Positions 21,302 through 32,501 of a stretch of DNA of 64,000 nt are shown one piece after another. Source of the stretch: Lactuca virosa (lineage: Eukaryota; Streptophyta; Magnoliopsida; Asterales; Asteraceae); contig CAKMRJ010005523.1 of the NCBI GenBank assembly GCA_928212115.1, forward strand, positions 99,452,736 through 99,516,735, in the 5' to 3' direction. How positions within the stretch are numbered: position 1 is the stretch's first letter; each line of letters opens with the position of its first letter. The translations under genes were made by a program, and so were the position numbers. A model generated the notes under the pieces. That model searched no databases, was not told the origin of the DNA, and worked only from the letters and a program-made list of their open reading frames with translations.

Positions 21302-21856
21302 ATGGCGAGCGCTCGATCCTCACTCCTAGAGGAATGTTATCTATCTCATAATTGGCCTACCGGCCTCACACAACCCATCCATGAAACTTCCACCAACCCC
21401 GTAGCACTTGTGTATGCTAACCATACATAATGCTGGACCCTATAGACTTTTGATACTCGGTCCTACTCTAAGCCCACAACTAGACAAGGAACAGGAAATA
21501 AAGCTAAACCAAATATTCTCAGGCTATAAGATTTTAATTATGTACGGTGGTGATGCATACAGTAAGCAACTACAGTATTGATGTCAATTCCATGTAAGGA
21601 AACCCTAGGCTATCAGGCATCATGTACTCAGTAAATTTTATCATGCAATTCCTGAAGATCCCTAGCCTAGTACTAGCATGTTGTTCTATCATATCACAAC
21701 ATCAAATAATCTGTAAGGTATTTTGGAGTCTATCCGGGAGCTCCGGCTGATCGTACACTTGCAACCTCCTTTATTATTTTGAAAATCATTTTAAAATCTT
21801 GTCCTTAGTTTAAGACTGCAGAAACACGAGTGTTTCGTCCAATTCACTTAAATCAA

Positions 21857-21869
21857 GGCTCTGATACCA
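21857..21869 (-). other. Primer binding site of C
   Basis: The minus strand reads TGGTATCAGAGCC, an exact initiator tRNA-Met complement, three bases from the 5' LTR. Confidence 0.88.
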
Positions 21870-21872
21870 ACT

Positions 21873-23825
21873 TGTAACATCCCAAAATTTCAAACCAATT
21901 TACAACTTTTTAAATCAAACAAAACCCGATAATTATTACAAACATATTTTCGACATGGTTTAATGTCAGAGTATCCCAGAATCAAATCATAAAAACATAA
22001 GGAGGTGCACGATCACGCCTTCGCCTTGCCGCGATCATCGGATGTACCTGAAACAATAATCGATAAATGTAAGCTCGAAGGATTAGTGAGTTACCCCCAA
22101 AATACCAACACCATACAGATATAACCATATCATATAATCAAACAAACACGGCATGCATAATGAGCCTTCAGCCTATCTGGACCGCTCTCCGAGCCTTCGG
22201 CACGTCTGGACCGCCTCGTAGGGCCTACAGCCTATCAGGACCGCTCGCTGGGCCTTCGGCCTGACTGGACCCTAACCGGGTCTGCAGTCTATCCGGTCCG
22301 CCCTGGGTATGTTGGCCTTCAACACAAAGCACGACCGCCTCAACCCAACCCCCATATCAATAATCATGTGCACATAAATACCATACGCTAGCATATATAA
22401 CGGTCAAACCGATCTAACAGATCAAATAGCATAGCAACATCCTATAACCATGATACCGACCTAACCGGTCACTAACACATCATCATCCTATAACCATGAT
22501 ACCGGCCTAACCGGTCACTAACATATCACCATCCTAATTACCCGGATGCAAATCAATAAGCATACCATGCAATAAACCCGAATACAAATCCAAAAAGGGG
22601 CGGCATTGGTGCCTTAGACCCTATTGATATAGTGAGGATAACTCACCTCACAAGTAGCTCGGGATGATATAGTCAACTCCTCCAAATTCCGATCCAAAAC
22701 ACCAACACCTATAATCACCAATGGTTTGTTTCCATAAGTTTCCAAATTACCACAATGCCCTTAGAAGTCAAACTGGTCAACCCTTGGTCAAAGTCAAAGT
22801 TAACGGTCAAGGTCAACAGTCCATGTTGACCCAACTCTTCGAGTACAATATACTGACTCGTCGAGTTCCTCCAGAACTCACAGAGTCATAAAACCCTACT
22901 TAACTCGCCGAGTTTCCAGGCAACTCACTGAGTCTAAGCGTGTCCAAGTGTCGGGAAAACCCTAACTGACTCATCGAGTCGTCCTACTGACTCGCCGAGT
23001 CCATGCAGAACCCATCCTCAGGCAATCTTCATCCGACTCGTCGAGTTGATAAGGCAACTCGTCGAGTCTATCAAGTCCATTTCTCATTCAGACGATTTTA
23101 AGCCATTACAAAGCTCCATATTGCAGATCAAGCTTCCCAAGGCATGTTTAACACGTAAAGTTGCAAACTTTACGTGCATACAAGGCTCTAAGGGCTCAGA
23201 ACACCAAATCCAAGCTTATAATGAGGTTTAACTCAAAGGGGAAGGTTCATACTTGCTAAAGCTGGAAACTTCATAGCTATGGAGACCAACGTAAGTTCAT
23301 ATCTGAAGTTGCAACTTCAAATCCTATCCTATACCCGAAAATGGTTCATTATAGATGCTAGAAATGACCCTAATCTTAAACATGGAGAGATCTAGCAAGA
23401 GGGAAGTCAAGGTAACAACTTGTTACCTCCAAAACGATGATGAAGAAGAACTCGGATCCATAGCCTCTCTTTGCTCCAAACTCTCGCACTTCAAGTTCTT
23501 CCGACTACAATCCACCTTCCAAGCTTAAAATCACACAAAATGAGAAGTAAGTAGCGATTTAGGGTTTCTGGACTCACAAGGGGGCTATAAGGGAGGCTAA
23601 AGGGGAAAAATGACCCTTAAATAGGGTGCAAAAAACCCGGAGATTAGGGTTTCTCATTCCAGCTCCAACTCGTCGAGTCGGGTTCACCAACTTGTCGAGT
23701 TGGTCACTTAAACCATGTGGCTGAAAACGTTCCTACTCGACGAGTCAGGGCATCAACTCGTCGAGTAGGCCCTTCAACATGCAAATAAAGCTTTAAAGTT
23801 TATACCTGAAGATCGGGGTGTTATA
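21873..23825 (-). repeat. 5' LTR of C (full length)
   Basis: 1953 bp. It carries at least seven ACTCG-N-CGAGT palindromes or near matches in 22850-23070 and 23665-23770. A hairpin-rich array of CTGGACCGC units lies at 22163-22310, and a TATTTAAGG TATA-like box (minus strand) lies near 23617-23625. The right terminal CA has become TA. Confidence 0.92.
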
Positions 23826-24211
23826 AATTGCCTCAGGGAAAAGAAAGAAATCCAGGCATCTGAAGTTTTACTGCCTTATGGAACTTTCTAATTAGTTATT
23901 CTCTACCAGTACGTGTAACTATTATTCAACATCTCTTCGTATGACATCCAGAACATGGAATGTTTTATCTTGATGGTCAAGACCAGAGGTGTTTTCAATG
24001 ATCTGGTGATCTTTGCAAAGCTCCTACTAAACATTTATTTCATCTAATACTGGAGTGCAAAGACAAACCAGAAGCTGACAGTTATCACTAGCTTGTTTCT
24101 TTTGAGTTGAATAAGAGAAGAGAAGAACTCCTTTGTGATAATTTCAAGTGGATCAAGCCAAAAACTTTGGTTGAAGCTGATAAAGTTTGTCTTCATAATT
24201 TTCAAGATTAA
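23826..24211 (+). pseudogene. ORF3 of element S, downstream part
   Basis: After the AATTG duplication the third ORF of S resumes. From about 23952 one frame reads EHGMFYLDGQDQRCF, SGDLCKAPTKHLFHLILECK, SFELNKRREELLCDNFKWIK and KTLVEADKVCLHNFQD, ending with TAA at 24209-24211. Two internal stops (TGA after RCFQ, TAG after SYH) fit C-to-T changes of Arg and Gln codons. A polypurine tract follows directly, which places this ORF last in the element. Function unknown. Confidence 0.55.
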
Positions 24212-24225
24212 GTTTTGACATCATC

Positions 24226-24785
24226 AAATTGGGGGAGATTGTAACTGTACAATCAGTCTTTGTCAACAATATTTTCAGTTTAAAAATAAATTAAACTAAT
24301 TTTTGTCATTTTTATTGAGAACTATGTGTTTCTATAGACTTTTGATAACTGTACAATCAGTCTTTGTCAACAAATAAAACTCGTCGGATTCGATTGCAAA
24401 TTTTAGTTACATTATCACTTTAGGGAGTTACAGATTTATGCATTAAACAACTTTGTGAAAGTAGTTATTTTTATTTTTACTATATTTATACTCTCAATAT
24501 CCAAATTCCTAATTATGTTATTTATTTACATTTTTAATCATGACTCTTTTAACTACATAATTGCATCCTTGCATAACTTGTAGTAGTACTCCTATTTTAA
24601 AGAATAATGTGTGTGGAAAACATCCTAAAAGCATCAAATCATTTAGTGATAAAAGAATAGTTCAAAATAATGTAAGAGGGCATCACATTAAATATAAGAG
24701 AGGACTATAATAACATTTTCTACCTATTTCAAACTTCACCAAAATCTTCTAAATGTTAACAACCTTCTCAATTGCTAGAGCTATT
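24226..24785 (+). repeat. Polypurine tract and start of 3' LTR of element S
   Basis: AAATTGGGGGAGATT at 24226-24240 is a classical Copia polypurine tract. The LTR probably begins TGTAACTGTACAATC at 24240. A 28-bp segment (TAACTGTACAATC...TCAACAA) occurs twice, about 110 bp apart (24242 and 24347). Element D interrupts at 24786; where the S LTR ends beyond 32502 I cannot tell. Confidence 0.55.
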
Positions 24786-25542
24786 TGTTGGATAAGGTGT
24801 CTAAGTCCATAACTTATTTGGTATATACTTGACCCGACCCGGCATGGTCCATTTGGGTTGCACTTCACCCAAACTGTTTATGGATAATTTTATGAGAATT
24901 GTATACTTACGATTTATTAATATATTATAAGTTATAATATATTAATATAAAGTCATGTTATTTAATTAGTTTTAATCTTGAATTAATTATGAATTAATTT
25001 AGTGATTAAAAGGAAGACTAATTAAATCATGGGCTATTATATTTATATGGTGTGGGCTAATACTCATTTGTTAATGGGCTAAGCTTATATGGAAGTCCAT
25101 GGATGATCCATGGAGCTTTTAACCAATGGATCCTTGGAAAGGAAAAGACATGGGTTATTAGGGTTTCACCCTAACCATGCACACTATATAAACAAGCTCA
25201 TGTTGCATGAAATAACACCTTAGTGTGTGTGTAATAGTGGTGGCCGAAATCTAAGAGTTAGTATACTCTCTCATACATTTTCCAAGTTTGTGATGATTTG
25301 TGATTTCCATTTGAGGCATTCACATTATTGGTGTTTGGCTCTCAAACTCCAAGGAATCAACAATCAACAAAAGGTATGTAATTTATCTAGTTCTTTTATG
25401 TTTAAAAGTACCCCATGCCATGCTAGATAGGTTATAAACCTTGGAAAATAATATTTTGCATGTACCTTAGAAAAACATAGATCCAAGGTTTATTAGGGTT
25501 GCATGTACACTTAGGAAGTGTTAGAATGCTCAAAACCCAACA
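24786..25542 (+). repeat. 5' LTR of D
   Basis: 757 bp, TGTTGGATAAGG...CCCAACA, with TATATAA at 25185-25191. A short telobox-like inverted repeat (AGGGTTTCACCCT) lies just upstream of it. Confidence 0.95.
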
Positions 25543-25543
25543 G

Positions 25544-25556
25544 TGGTATCAGAGCC
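25544..25556 (+). other. Primer binding site of D
   Basis: TGGTATCAGAGCC, an exact initiator tRNA-Met complement. Confidence 0.9.
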
Positions 25557-26283
25557 TAGGCTTGTTTGTTTGATACTTGATGCAAAATAGTGGAAAAAGT
25601 CGATTTTCTTGCTGTCTGCATGATGAACTCGCTGAGTCCATGGGGGGACTCGCCGAGTCCATGACTAAACTCATCCTACTCGCCGAGTAGGTTCGTGCAC
25701 TCGGCGAATAGGAGCCTCAGAATATAGATTTTCGACTTTTGCTGCTAGAAATGGACTAGAAACATTACCCTAAACTGTTTTGGTGTTTTAAAACTTGCTT
25801 TAGTTGGTGTAATGGTTGTTCTAATCCATTTACAATAGCTTATATCAAAATTTCATGCTTTGTATGTGTTCATATAATTCTTGAAACTTTGATGATCATG
25901 TTCATGTTCTTATGAATTTAGAAGATGATAGGAATTATTTGCTAAATTGTTTAGGATTAATTCTTGATCATTTATGTGTTTTTATGGAGTCCATAATTTG
26001 TCCTCAAGTTATGGATATCCAAAGGTCACTTCTTTTAAACACACATTTAAACACATAAGTTACATAAAAATGAAGAGTCTTCATTTTTATGAACCTTTAA
26101 TTCATAAGTTATGAAATGAAAAGTTTTGGATAGTTACAAAACTTGCCCTCAAGTTTTGGAATTTGTAAAGTTTCACACACTTTAATAAACTTTAATTCCA
26201 ACCCTTAGAGTTTTAATAGTTAAAATTCAACACTTGTACTATTTATAACATTAATGGTTAATTATTATATATATGTATAAGAA

Positions 26284-27030
26284 TAAGCCGTTCAACCGTT
26301 AGTAGGCCTCATTCACGAAGCCGGCCTATAAGGGGGGTATAAGGTTGTTGCCTATAAAATGGCAGCTTAATGGGTGTCCACTCTCACCCACCGCTTCCTT
26401 GATCGGTGGAGGGTCGTTAGCCGAACGGGTAGGACAATGACTTTAAATCCTCATTAAAAGTATAATGATTATTATAAAGTAACTAAATATTTTAATTCCC
26501 AATCTTAGTTACTTTAGGAAAAATGTGAACTTGGTGCTAGTCCATGGAATTCACACTTTGTACCTTACCAAGTCGTTGGTGGAGCGTGTGTGGTTAACCG
26601 GCACACTAACTTGGACTAGTAAGGATCACGAAGGGTGACTTAATGTTTATCATAGATCGGTGGAGCGTGTGTGGTTAACCGGCACATCGATTAGGTGATA
26701 ATATTAAGGGTACCTAGTGAGTTTGCATGGTTATTCACACCTTGTTTTGTGATCCTCGGCATCCCAGTCACAAAACTTGAGAGGGCACAATCGAGATTGA
26801 AACATGCCATTGAAAAGTTCAATGAATCTCAAAAGATCTAGGAGTTTCAAATCCAATTAAAACCTAATAAATTATTTCGTTTTTCATGGTGGAAATTGGT
26901 GAATCGTCATTCGCCTACCTTCAAATATTTTATAGCTTGGATTACGGCATCCCTCTTCCAAGTTATAAAATATTGTGTTGGGTCCTAGCCTTAATATTTC
27001 ATATTGGGTGTTATATTAAGGACTTGAATC
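26284..27030 (+). promoter_or_regulatory. Conserved structured leader of D
   Basis: Homologous to 2028-2755 of A. Hairpins: 26563-26624 (outer stem CCTTAC/GTAAGG, then AGTC/GACT and GTTGGTG/CACTAAC, motif-1 loop); 26640-26707 (outer stem ending in TTAAT/ATTAA and ATCA/TGAT, inner ATCGGTG/CATCGAT, motif-1 loop); 26898-26915 (GGTGAAT-CGTC-ATTCGCC); 26924-26974 (AATATTTTATA/TATAAAATATT and CTTGG/CCAAG, motif-2 loop). TAGGCC pairs with GGCCTA around 26306-26333. Confidence 0.72.
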
Positions 27031-27057
27031 AACTAACTTGATTTTCTCCCATTGTAG

Positions 27058-27780
27058 ATGTCTGGTTCAGACAACTATGATCTTCCCAAATCGCTTGGAA
27101 CAAGCTTTCCTCTTGAAGATGATGTCCCTCAACATCATGCTTCACTCCCTCCACCTCCTCCATTTATTCTCCCTGACCCACAAGCCCGAAGACTTGAAAG
27201 GTTCAAGGTCACTCAAGCTCTACTAGAAACAAAACATAAAGATGGAAGACCTGTGTGCACTCATGTCTTAGGAATGAAGTCACACATTGACAGGTTGAGA
27301 ATGTTGGGTGCTGTTATTTCAAGGAAGTTCGCTGTTGACTGGGTTCTTCAGTCACTTCCTGAGTTGTATGGTGAGTTTATTAAAGACTACCATATGACAG
27401 ATCCTGACATAACCCTAATAGATCTTTCTTATTTGCTTGTTGCTGCTGAATCAGCAATGATTTGGCGCAATGGTCAAGCAAATATTGATGGAAGGTCTAA
27501 TTCTCAAACTTCCATGGACATGGACAATGGTAACATTGGAAGTCCAGAAAAGCTTTCTCTTCCCAATGAAAAGGGATCGGCCTTGGTCAACCCGGTTGAC
27601 CAAAAGGTAAAGGGAAAGGCTAAGTCTGTGATTGTCTCATGTACCATTCCCAAAGAGTCTATATGTTTTTATTGTCATGAGAAGGGACATTGGAAGCGAA
27701 GCTGCCCTGAATACCTGAAATGTTTGAAAGCAAGTAGAGACAAAATGTTTGACTCGGCTTCAGGTAAGTCCACTATCTAA
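27058..27780 (+). CDS. Gag protein of element D (intact ORF)
   Basis: The ORF is 240 codons with no stop, starting MSGSDNYDLPKSLG just after the structured leader. The N-terminus is short and Pro-rich (LPPPPPFILPD, residues about 31-41) and lacks the usual first half of UBN2 gag. The middle keeps the Copia gag core (RFKVTQALLETKHKDG, HVLGMKSHIDRLRMLG, WVLQSLPELYGEF, DITLIDLSYLLVAAESAM). A basic linker leads to a complete CCHC knuckle CFYCHEKGHWKRSC. It would coat and package element RNA in cytoplasmic particles. It is the only open retroelement gene in the window, which suggests recent selection on Gag or a very recent source copy. Confidence 0.85.
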   Translation: MSGSDNYDLPKSLGTSFPLEDDVPQHHASLPPPPPFILPDPQARRLERFKVTQALLETKHKDGRPVCTHVLGMKSHIDRLRMLGAVISRKFAVDWVLQSLPELYGEFIKDYHMTDPDITLIDLSYLLVAAESAMIWRNGQANIDGRSNSQTSMDMDNGNIGSPEKLSLPNEKGSALVNPVDQKVKGKAKSVIVSCTIPKESICFYCHEKGHWKRSCPEYLKCLKASRDKMFDSASGKSTI

Positions 27781-28760
27781 CTTTGTTAAAATTCCTAATT
27801 GTTGATTCTTATTACATGATGTGACTAGGTTGCATCTTGATGTTTAGCAGGATCGAGCAAAAGGAAGGTTAAAATAAGAGTGTGCTGAATCTGATCACGA
27901 AGATGGATTTCTATCGCATGGTTCGAGGATCGGATTTTTGAGCTACTACTTAAAAGTTATGATAGATTGCTAGGAAATATGTAATATCATAGTTTTCATT
28001 TGAAGATGCATTGTAAGGAATATTTTTCCGCATTTTATAAAGAAATAAAAGTTTTGTTTAGTTTATTTTATATTATATCCCCTTACAATGGCATTTATGG
28101 AAAATTGATGTTTGTATGTTTCTAGCAATATTGGAAATATGAGTTTGATTCTCTCATTTGTGGTAGTGTCTGAATTTACCAAATGAGGAAAGGTTCTCAT
28201 CACCCAAGCTTCAGTTAGACAGAAACTTGGAATCATACAAGTTGTATTGTATGATGAATGAGAATTCTCATCTTTGTAAAATTGAGACTAATTCATTGAT
28301 CACATGCATATGTGAGCCAATTGAAGGACTAAGGAGTTAGGCACACTGGGTGTGTGCTGGTCAAGGTCCACCACAAAGATCGATTCGTCATGATTTACTA
28401 CAGATTAGTAAATATGGTTATACTTATAAGGTTAAGTATAATTCTGTAACATTGGAAAAGTTTCAATGTATGGCAGAACGGATGAGAAGAATCAAATTTG
28501 GCAGAGAGATAAAAAGTTTCTCAAATCTGAAAAGATGGGAGAGTACTTTAGTATCATGTTTTATGATCATCTTAATGATTATGAAACCATATCACAAATT
28601 CATACTCTAAGGACATCTTAGTGCATTGTTATGACTAAGATGAGGGGTCGTGAATTGTTGGAATGGTTAAAATCAAGAAGATGGATCATACTTCGTTCCA
28701 AAAACAACTCTTAGAGTCATACTCCAAGATTGTAACATTGAGTGACATAAAGTAAGGTTT
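27781..28760 (+). pseudogene. Decayed protease/integrase remnant of D
   Basis: No frame stays open, but scraps line up with element A pol. ISKYGYTYKVKYNSVTLEKF (about 28405-28464) corresponds to the integrase stretch after the first catalytic Asp, where A reads FSRYGYVYLIKHK. A later segment (about 28540-28690) resembles the region around the second Asp and the Glu. The key acids are not readable. The same decayed text appears in E (63600-64000), so the loss predates both copies. Confidence 0.6.
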
Positions 28761-29396
28761 AAAACACTTATCAAATGTAGTGTAAAATGTTTTCTACTCC
28801 TGTACATTTGAAATTGGTAAGTTGTGATGTCTTGGATAAGACAAAGACCAACTAAGACCAATTGTGTGAAGTGTTTATCTTCATAAGAGTCCGCACTATT
28901 CCTTGAATATTTGTTTTGTCAAGGAATGGTCTTTGACTAGGGAAACTTATATGTCAAGAGGACAGTGGGAGTCTTTAAGATCCTGAAAGGATTTCAAGAT
29001 ATCAAGAGTAAAACCTGAGTTTTATCACTAGCACACGACTTAAGGTTTGCAACCTATTAAGTTGACATAATTCTTGTTTCTGTGTCTGTTCCTATTAAGT
29101 TGACTATGCATATGAGTTTTGTTAGTTCTAAACTGTGTGCATAACAGCTTGGAAGCATTGGTGGGCCTTGTGCTACCAGGTGACAAGAAATTAAGATTGA
29201 ACAAGTTCAATCCATGTAAGGCTAATTTGTCACTAACCTTGTCTTGTGATTATGGTTTTGACAAATTCACATGGATAGAAACTCATACACTATAAAATCT
29301 AAGTGTCATAAGGTTTCTCTCCGATTCATGAAAATGATGGTGAGGAAATGCTTTCACTAAGAAGATTTTAAGTAGATAGCAATTGTGATGTTTGCA
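28761..29396 (+). other. Degenerate interior of D
   Basis: No ORF or repeat I can name; presumably remains of pol. Confidence 0.4.
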
Positions 29397-29529
29397 TTCT
29401 CAAAGTCGTTAGTGGAGCGTGTGTGGTTAACCGGCACACTAACATGGACTTGTGAGAAATGGCAAAGGTCTAAACAATTAAGACTATGATTACGGCATCC
29501 CTTTTCATAGTTCTGGAAATTGTTTAGAC
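29397..29529 (+). promoter_or_regulatory. Extra motif-1 and motif-2 hairpins in the 3' half of D
   Basis: At 29397-29458 the motif-1 loop sits on GTTAGTG/CACTAAC with a new outer stem TTCTCA/TGAGAA. At 29468-29529 the motif-2 loop (ATTACGGCATCCCTTTT) sits on ACTATG/CATAGT and a perfect 12-bp outer stem GTCTAAACAATT/AATTGTTTAGAC. Neither stem matches the leader copies. Confidence 0.72.
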
Positions 29530-29579
29530 ACACATGTGAGCTAACTAAGAAAGGGTGTACGAATCTAAATTTCAGGAGT

Positions 29580-29660
29580 CCAGCTGATTTCTGGAAATAT
29601 GTCAGAGCTAGTGGGAGCATAAGTGTTATGCTGATAATCATCATGTTAGTGGGAGCATGA
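29580..29660 (+). pseudogene. Reverse transcriptase scrap in D
   Basis: About 30 bp (ATGTCAGAGCTAGTGGGAG region) match the A segment just upstream of its YVGY motif. The GTGGGAGCAT text is then duplicated and no catalytic motif follows. Confidence 0.5.
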
Positions 29661-29897
29661 TTATTATGTTTAGTGTTGCAAGTTAGCAATGTTAATTATA
29701 GAAAAACAAAAGTTTCAATTCGTAAAGTTGTAGGGGTTGAAAAAGTTGTTTTGCTATAATTAAGGGAGAGGAAATTATACTTCATTTCAATTCTAAAAGC
29801 TTAGATTGAGTTTTTAATCATCTTTAGTCAAGGATATATATATGAATTTTATGTTGGAATGGTTCAACATAAGGAAATTCTATATATATTGCGTTAT

Positions 29898-29944
29898 CAA
29901 AATTCGATTATGATTACAGCATCCCTCTTCATAGTTAAATTTTG
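29898..29944 (+). promoter_or_regulatory. Third motif-2 hairpin in D
   Basis: Outer stem CAAAATT/AATTTTG is perfect and inner stem ATTATG/CATAGT has one wobble; they close the loop ATTACAGCATCCCTCTT. Confidence 0.68.
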
Positions 29945-29964
29945 AAAACATGGCAAATAAAAAA

Positions 29965-30184
29965 TATTGTAGCAAAAGACTGGTCTAGTATCATATCTTT
30001 ATGTGAGACATCATGAATCGTGTTCCATATACTTCGGATATAGGATCGATTTCATGTGCTATAATATTCATCCTTATTGTAGCAAAAGACTGGTCTAGTA
30101 TCATGTCTTTATGTGAGACATCATGAATCGTGTCCCATATGCTTCAGATATAGGATCGATTTCATGTGCTATAATATTTATCCT
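29965..30184 (+). repeat. 110-bp tandem duplication in D
   Basis: Two copies of a unit beginning ATTGTAGCAAAAGACTGG, period 110 bp, with few differences. Confidence 0.85.
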
Positions 30185-31739
30185 TTCTAAATTTTCCAAA
30201 TGCTTAGGGCATTAAGAAGGGAAAAGTCTAGAATTGGATATGACTAAAGTGATTAAGCAATTGTCGAGGACAATCTAAGGTTCTCCAAAGATTGGTTGCT
30301 CGGGGACAGTTGGAAGTAGGATATAAATTAATTGGAAAGGACCATATTGACATATTCTGAAAAGAGGTAACTCTTGTTCGGAAGTGATAATCAAAATAGG
30401 AATATGGAAATTTTCCATATTGGGAGTTGGATATTAAGAATCTATGAGAAAGTTAGAAACTTTTATGCAAGAAGGATGTTCAAAGCAATGTACTTTAAAT
30501 ATGAGAGTTCGTTTCCATAGAGTTGATCTCCTTTGGAATCCTCTGTAATGACTGATGACAAGGTTTTGGTGACCTTGTGCATAATCATTACGAGAGGATC
30601 AGTGCATATAAGTTTAAAATCTAACAGTTTTTTTTTTTTGGTAAATGGTAGGAATTAGGAATTCTTACATTTACAATAAGGATTTGGGATTGTGAAATGA
30701 GCATCATTGGAATCATGTTCAATTGATCTATTTCACAAAGTAAAGATCATAGACAAACATAGTGTGCATACTTGGAGTATGGCATAACTATTGTTTAGAA
30801 AAACAAAGTGTACATGCTAGGAGCATGGGACGACTGTTGTTTTTGTTCAAGTATTAAGTTGATTATTTGAAACATTATACAATGAATAATGTGTAATCAA
30901 TATGGTGATAAATAAAAGGTGGTTTTATTTATATTCAAAAGGGTTCTGAGACCATATTGGATTCGATTATTATTGTGTTTCACTTTGCATGTTTTGACTT
31001 CCAGAATAGCTAGGTTATTCTTTCCGAATGACTAAGTTATTTAAACACTCCACAGTCGTTCATATGTTGGAAGTAGGTATGAATTAAGACTGTCATGAAT
31101 CGAGTTTGTAGATGGCTAAACGTGTTTAGACATAGCAATGGTTGCTACAACATTCATGAGTACTCATAAGTTATGAGTATTGGAATTAACCCACGCTCAC
31201 TTGTATCACTTCATGGAATTTATCTCGAGTGATCGTGAGACGGTAATATCATATAAGTCTTCAAACCTAGAGATATGAGTTGTTACCTATGAGTTGGTTG
31301 TGCATTGATTGCACGTAAACGCATCAGTAACTTGATGTTATAAAACGTGCCTTTGTGTATAATTCAACAAGTAGTAGAAACAAGTATATGAGTCGAAGTT
31401 TATCTGTTCCTTCTAGTCCTTGGAGGATTAGAAGCGATATCTGGGCCCCTCGATGATTTTGTTTTGACCTATGTACCGGGCCCGGTCAGAACCTAATTGA
31501 TGTGTTCAATTTAGTTCTTTGTCAAACAAATCGGAAATCGGGAAACAAACTGCTGGACAATAAGTACGACGTTGTTCCATGTATTTGTCCGGCTGATATC
31601 ATGAGAACAGAGGATTATATGATCACTTATCTAAAATGGCGCTTCATAGTTCAACAGAGTTTTCGAGAGCTACGATTGCTGGTTGGTTCCTGAAGTAACA
31701 TACGCAAATACAGTTATTAGACTTATCCAAGTGGGAGAC
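30185..31739 (+). other. 3' interior and polypurine tract of D
   Basis: No gene. From about 30960 it is conserved with A (6950-7707) and F. The tract AAGTGGGAGAC ends at 31739. Confidence 0.7.
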
Positions 31740-32496
31740 TGTTGGATAAGGTGTCTAAGTCCATAACTTATTTGGTATATACTTGACCCGACCCGGCATG
31801 GTCCATTTGGGTTGCACTTCACCCAAACTGTTTATGGATAATTTTATGAGAATTGTATACTTACGATTTATTAATATATTATAAGTTATAATATATTAAT
31901 ATAAAGTCATGTTATTTAATTAGTTTTAATCTTGAATTAATTATGAATTAATTTAGTGATTAAAAGGAAGACTAATTAAATCATGGGCTATTATATTTAT
32001 ATGGTGTGGGCTAATACTCATTTGTTAATGGGCTAAGCTTATATGGAAGTCCATGGATGATCCATGGAGCTTTTAACCCATGGATCCTTGGAAAGGAAAA
32101 GACATGGGTTATTAGGGTTTCACCCTAACCATGCACACTATATAAACAAGCTCATGTTGCATGAAATAACACCCTAGTGTGTGTGTAATAGAGGTGGCCG
32201 AAATCTAAGAGTTAGTATACTCTCTCATACATTTTCCAAGTTTGTGGTGGTTTGTGATTTCCATTTGAGGCATTCACATTATTGGTGCTTGGCTCTCAAA
32301 CTCCAAGGAATCAACAATCAACAAAAGGTATGTAATTCATCTAGTTCTTTTATGTTTAAAAGTACCCCATGCCATGCTAGATAGGTTATAAACCTTGGAA
32401 AATAATATTTTGCATGTACCTTAGACAAACATAGATCCAAGGTTTATTAGGGTTGCATGTACACTTAGGAAGTGTTAGAATGCTCAAAACCCAACC
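31740..32496 (+). repeat. 3' LTR of D
   Basis: 757 bp, same length as the 5' LTR; TATATAA at 32139-32145. The terminal CA has become CC. Confidence 0.95.
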
Positions 32497-32501
32497 CTAT
32501 T

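Larger units (their letters stand above)
15097..23825 (-). mobile_element. Element C: Ty3/Gypsy chromovirus (Tekay/Del-like)
   Basis: The ends are TGTAACATCC and GTGTTACA (mutated to GTGTTATA on the right), flanked by AATTG at 15092-15096 and 23826-23830. On the minus strand: 5' LTR 21873-23825, primer site 21857-21869, gag, protease, reverse transcriptase, RNase H, integrase, chromodomain, polypurine tract, 3' LTR 15097-16410. RT before INT plus a C-terminal chromodomain identifies a chromovirus. The reading frame is broken in at least six places. The two LTRs differ in length (1953 against 1314 bp) because of one internal deletion. Confidence 0.95.
24786..32496 (+). mobile_element. Element D: non-autonomous Copia with intact gag
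   Basis: Two 757-bp LTRs differ by eye at about nine positions (near 98.8 percent identical), flanked by CTATT at 24781-24785 and 32497-32501. Termini, primer site, leader, 3' interior and polypurine tract match element A. Gag (27058-27780) is open, yet protease, integrase and reverse transcriptase are reduced to scraps and no RT domain can be read. Decay this deep between nearly identical LTRs means the copy arrived already pol-less and was moved by another element's enzymes. The last base of the 3' LTR is C instead of A. Confidence 0.93.

Noticed and set aside
25227..25430. 67-codon ORF, also at 32181-32384
   Set aside because: Lies within the two LTRs of D, so its conservation is just LTR identity; no protein family recognised.
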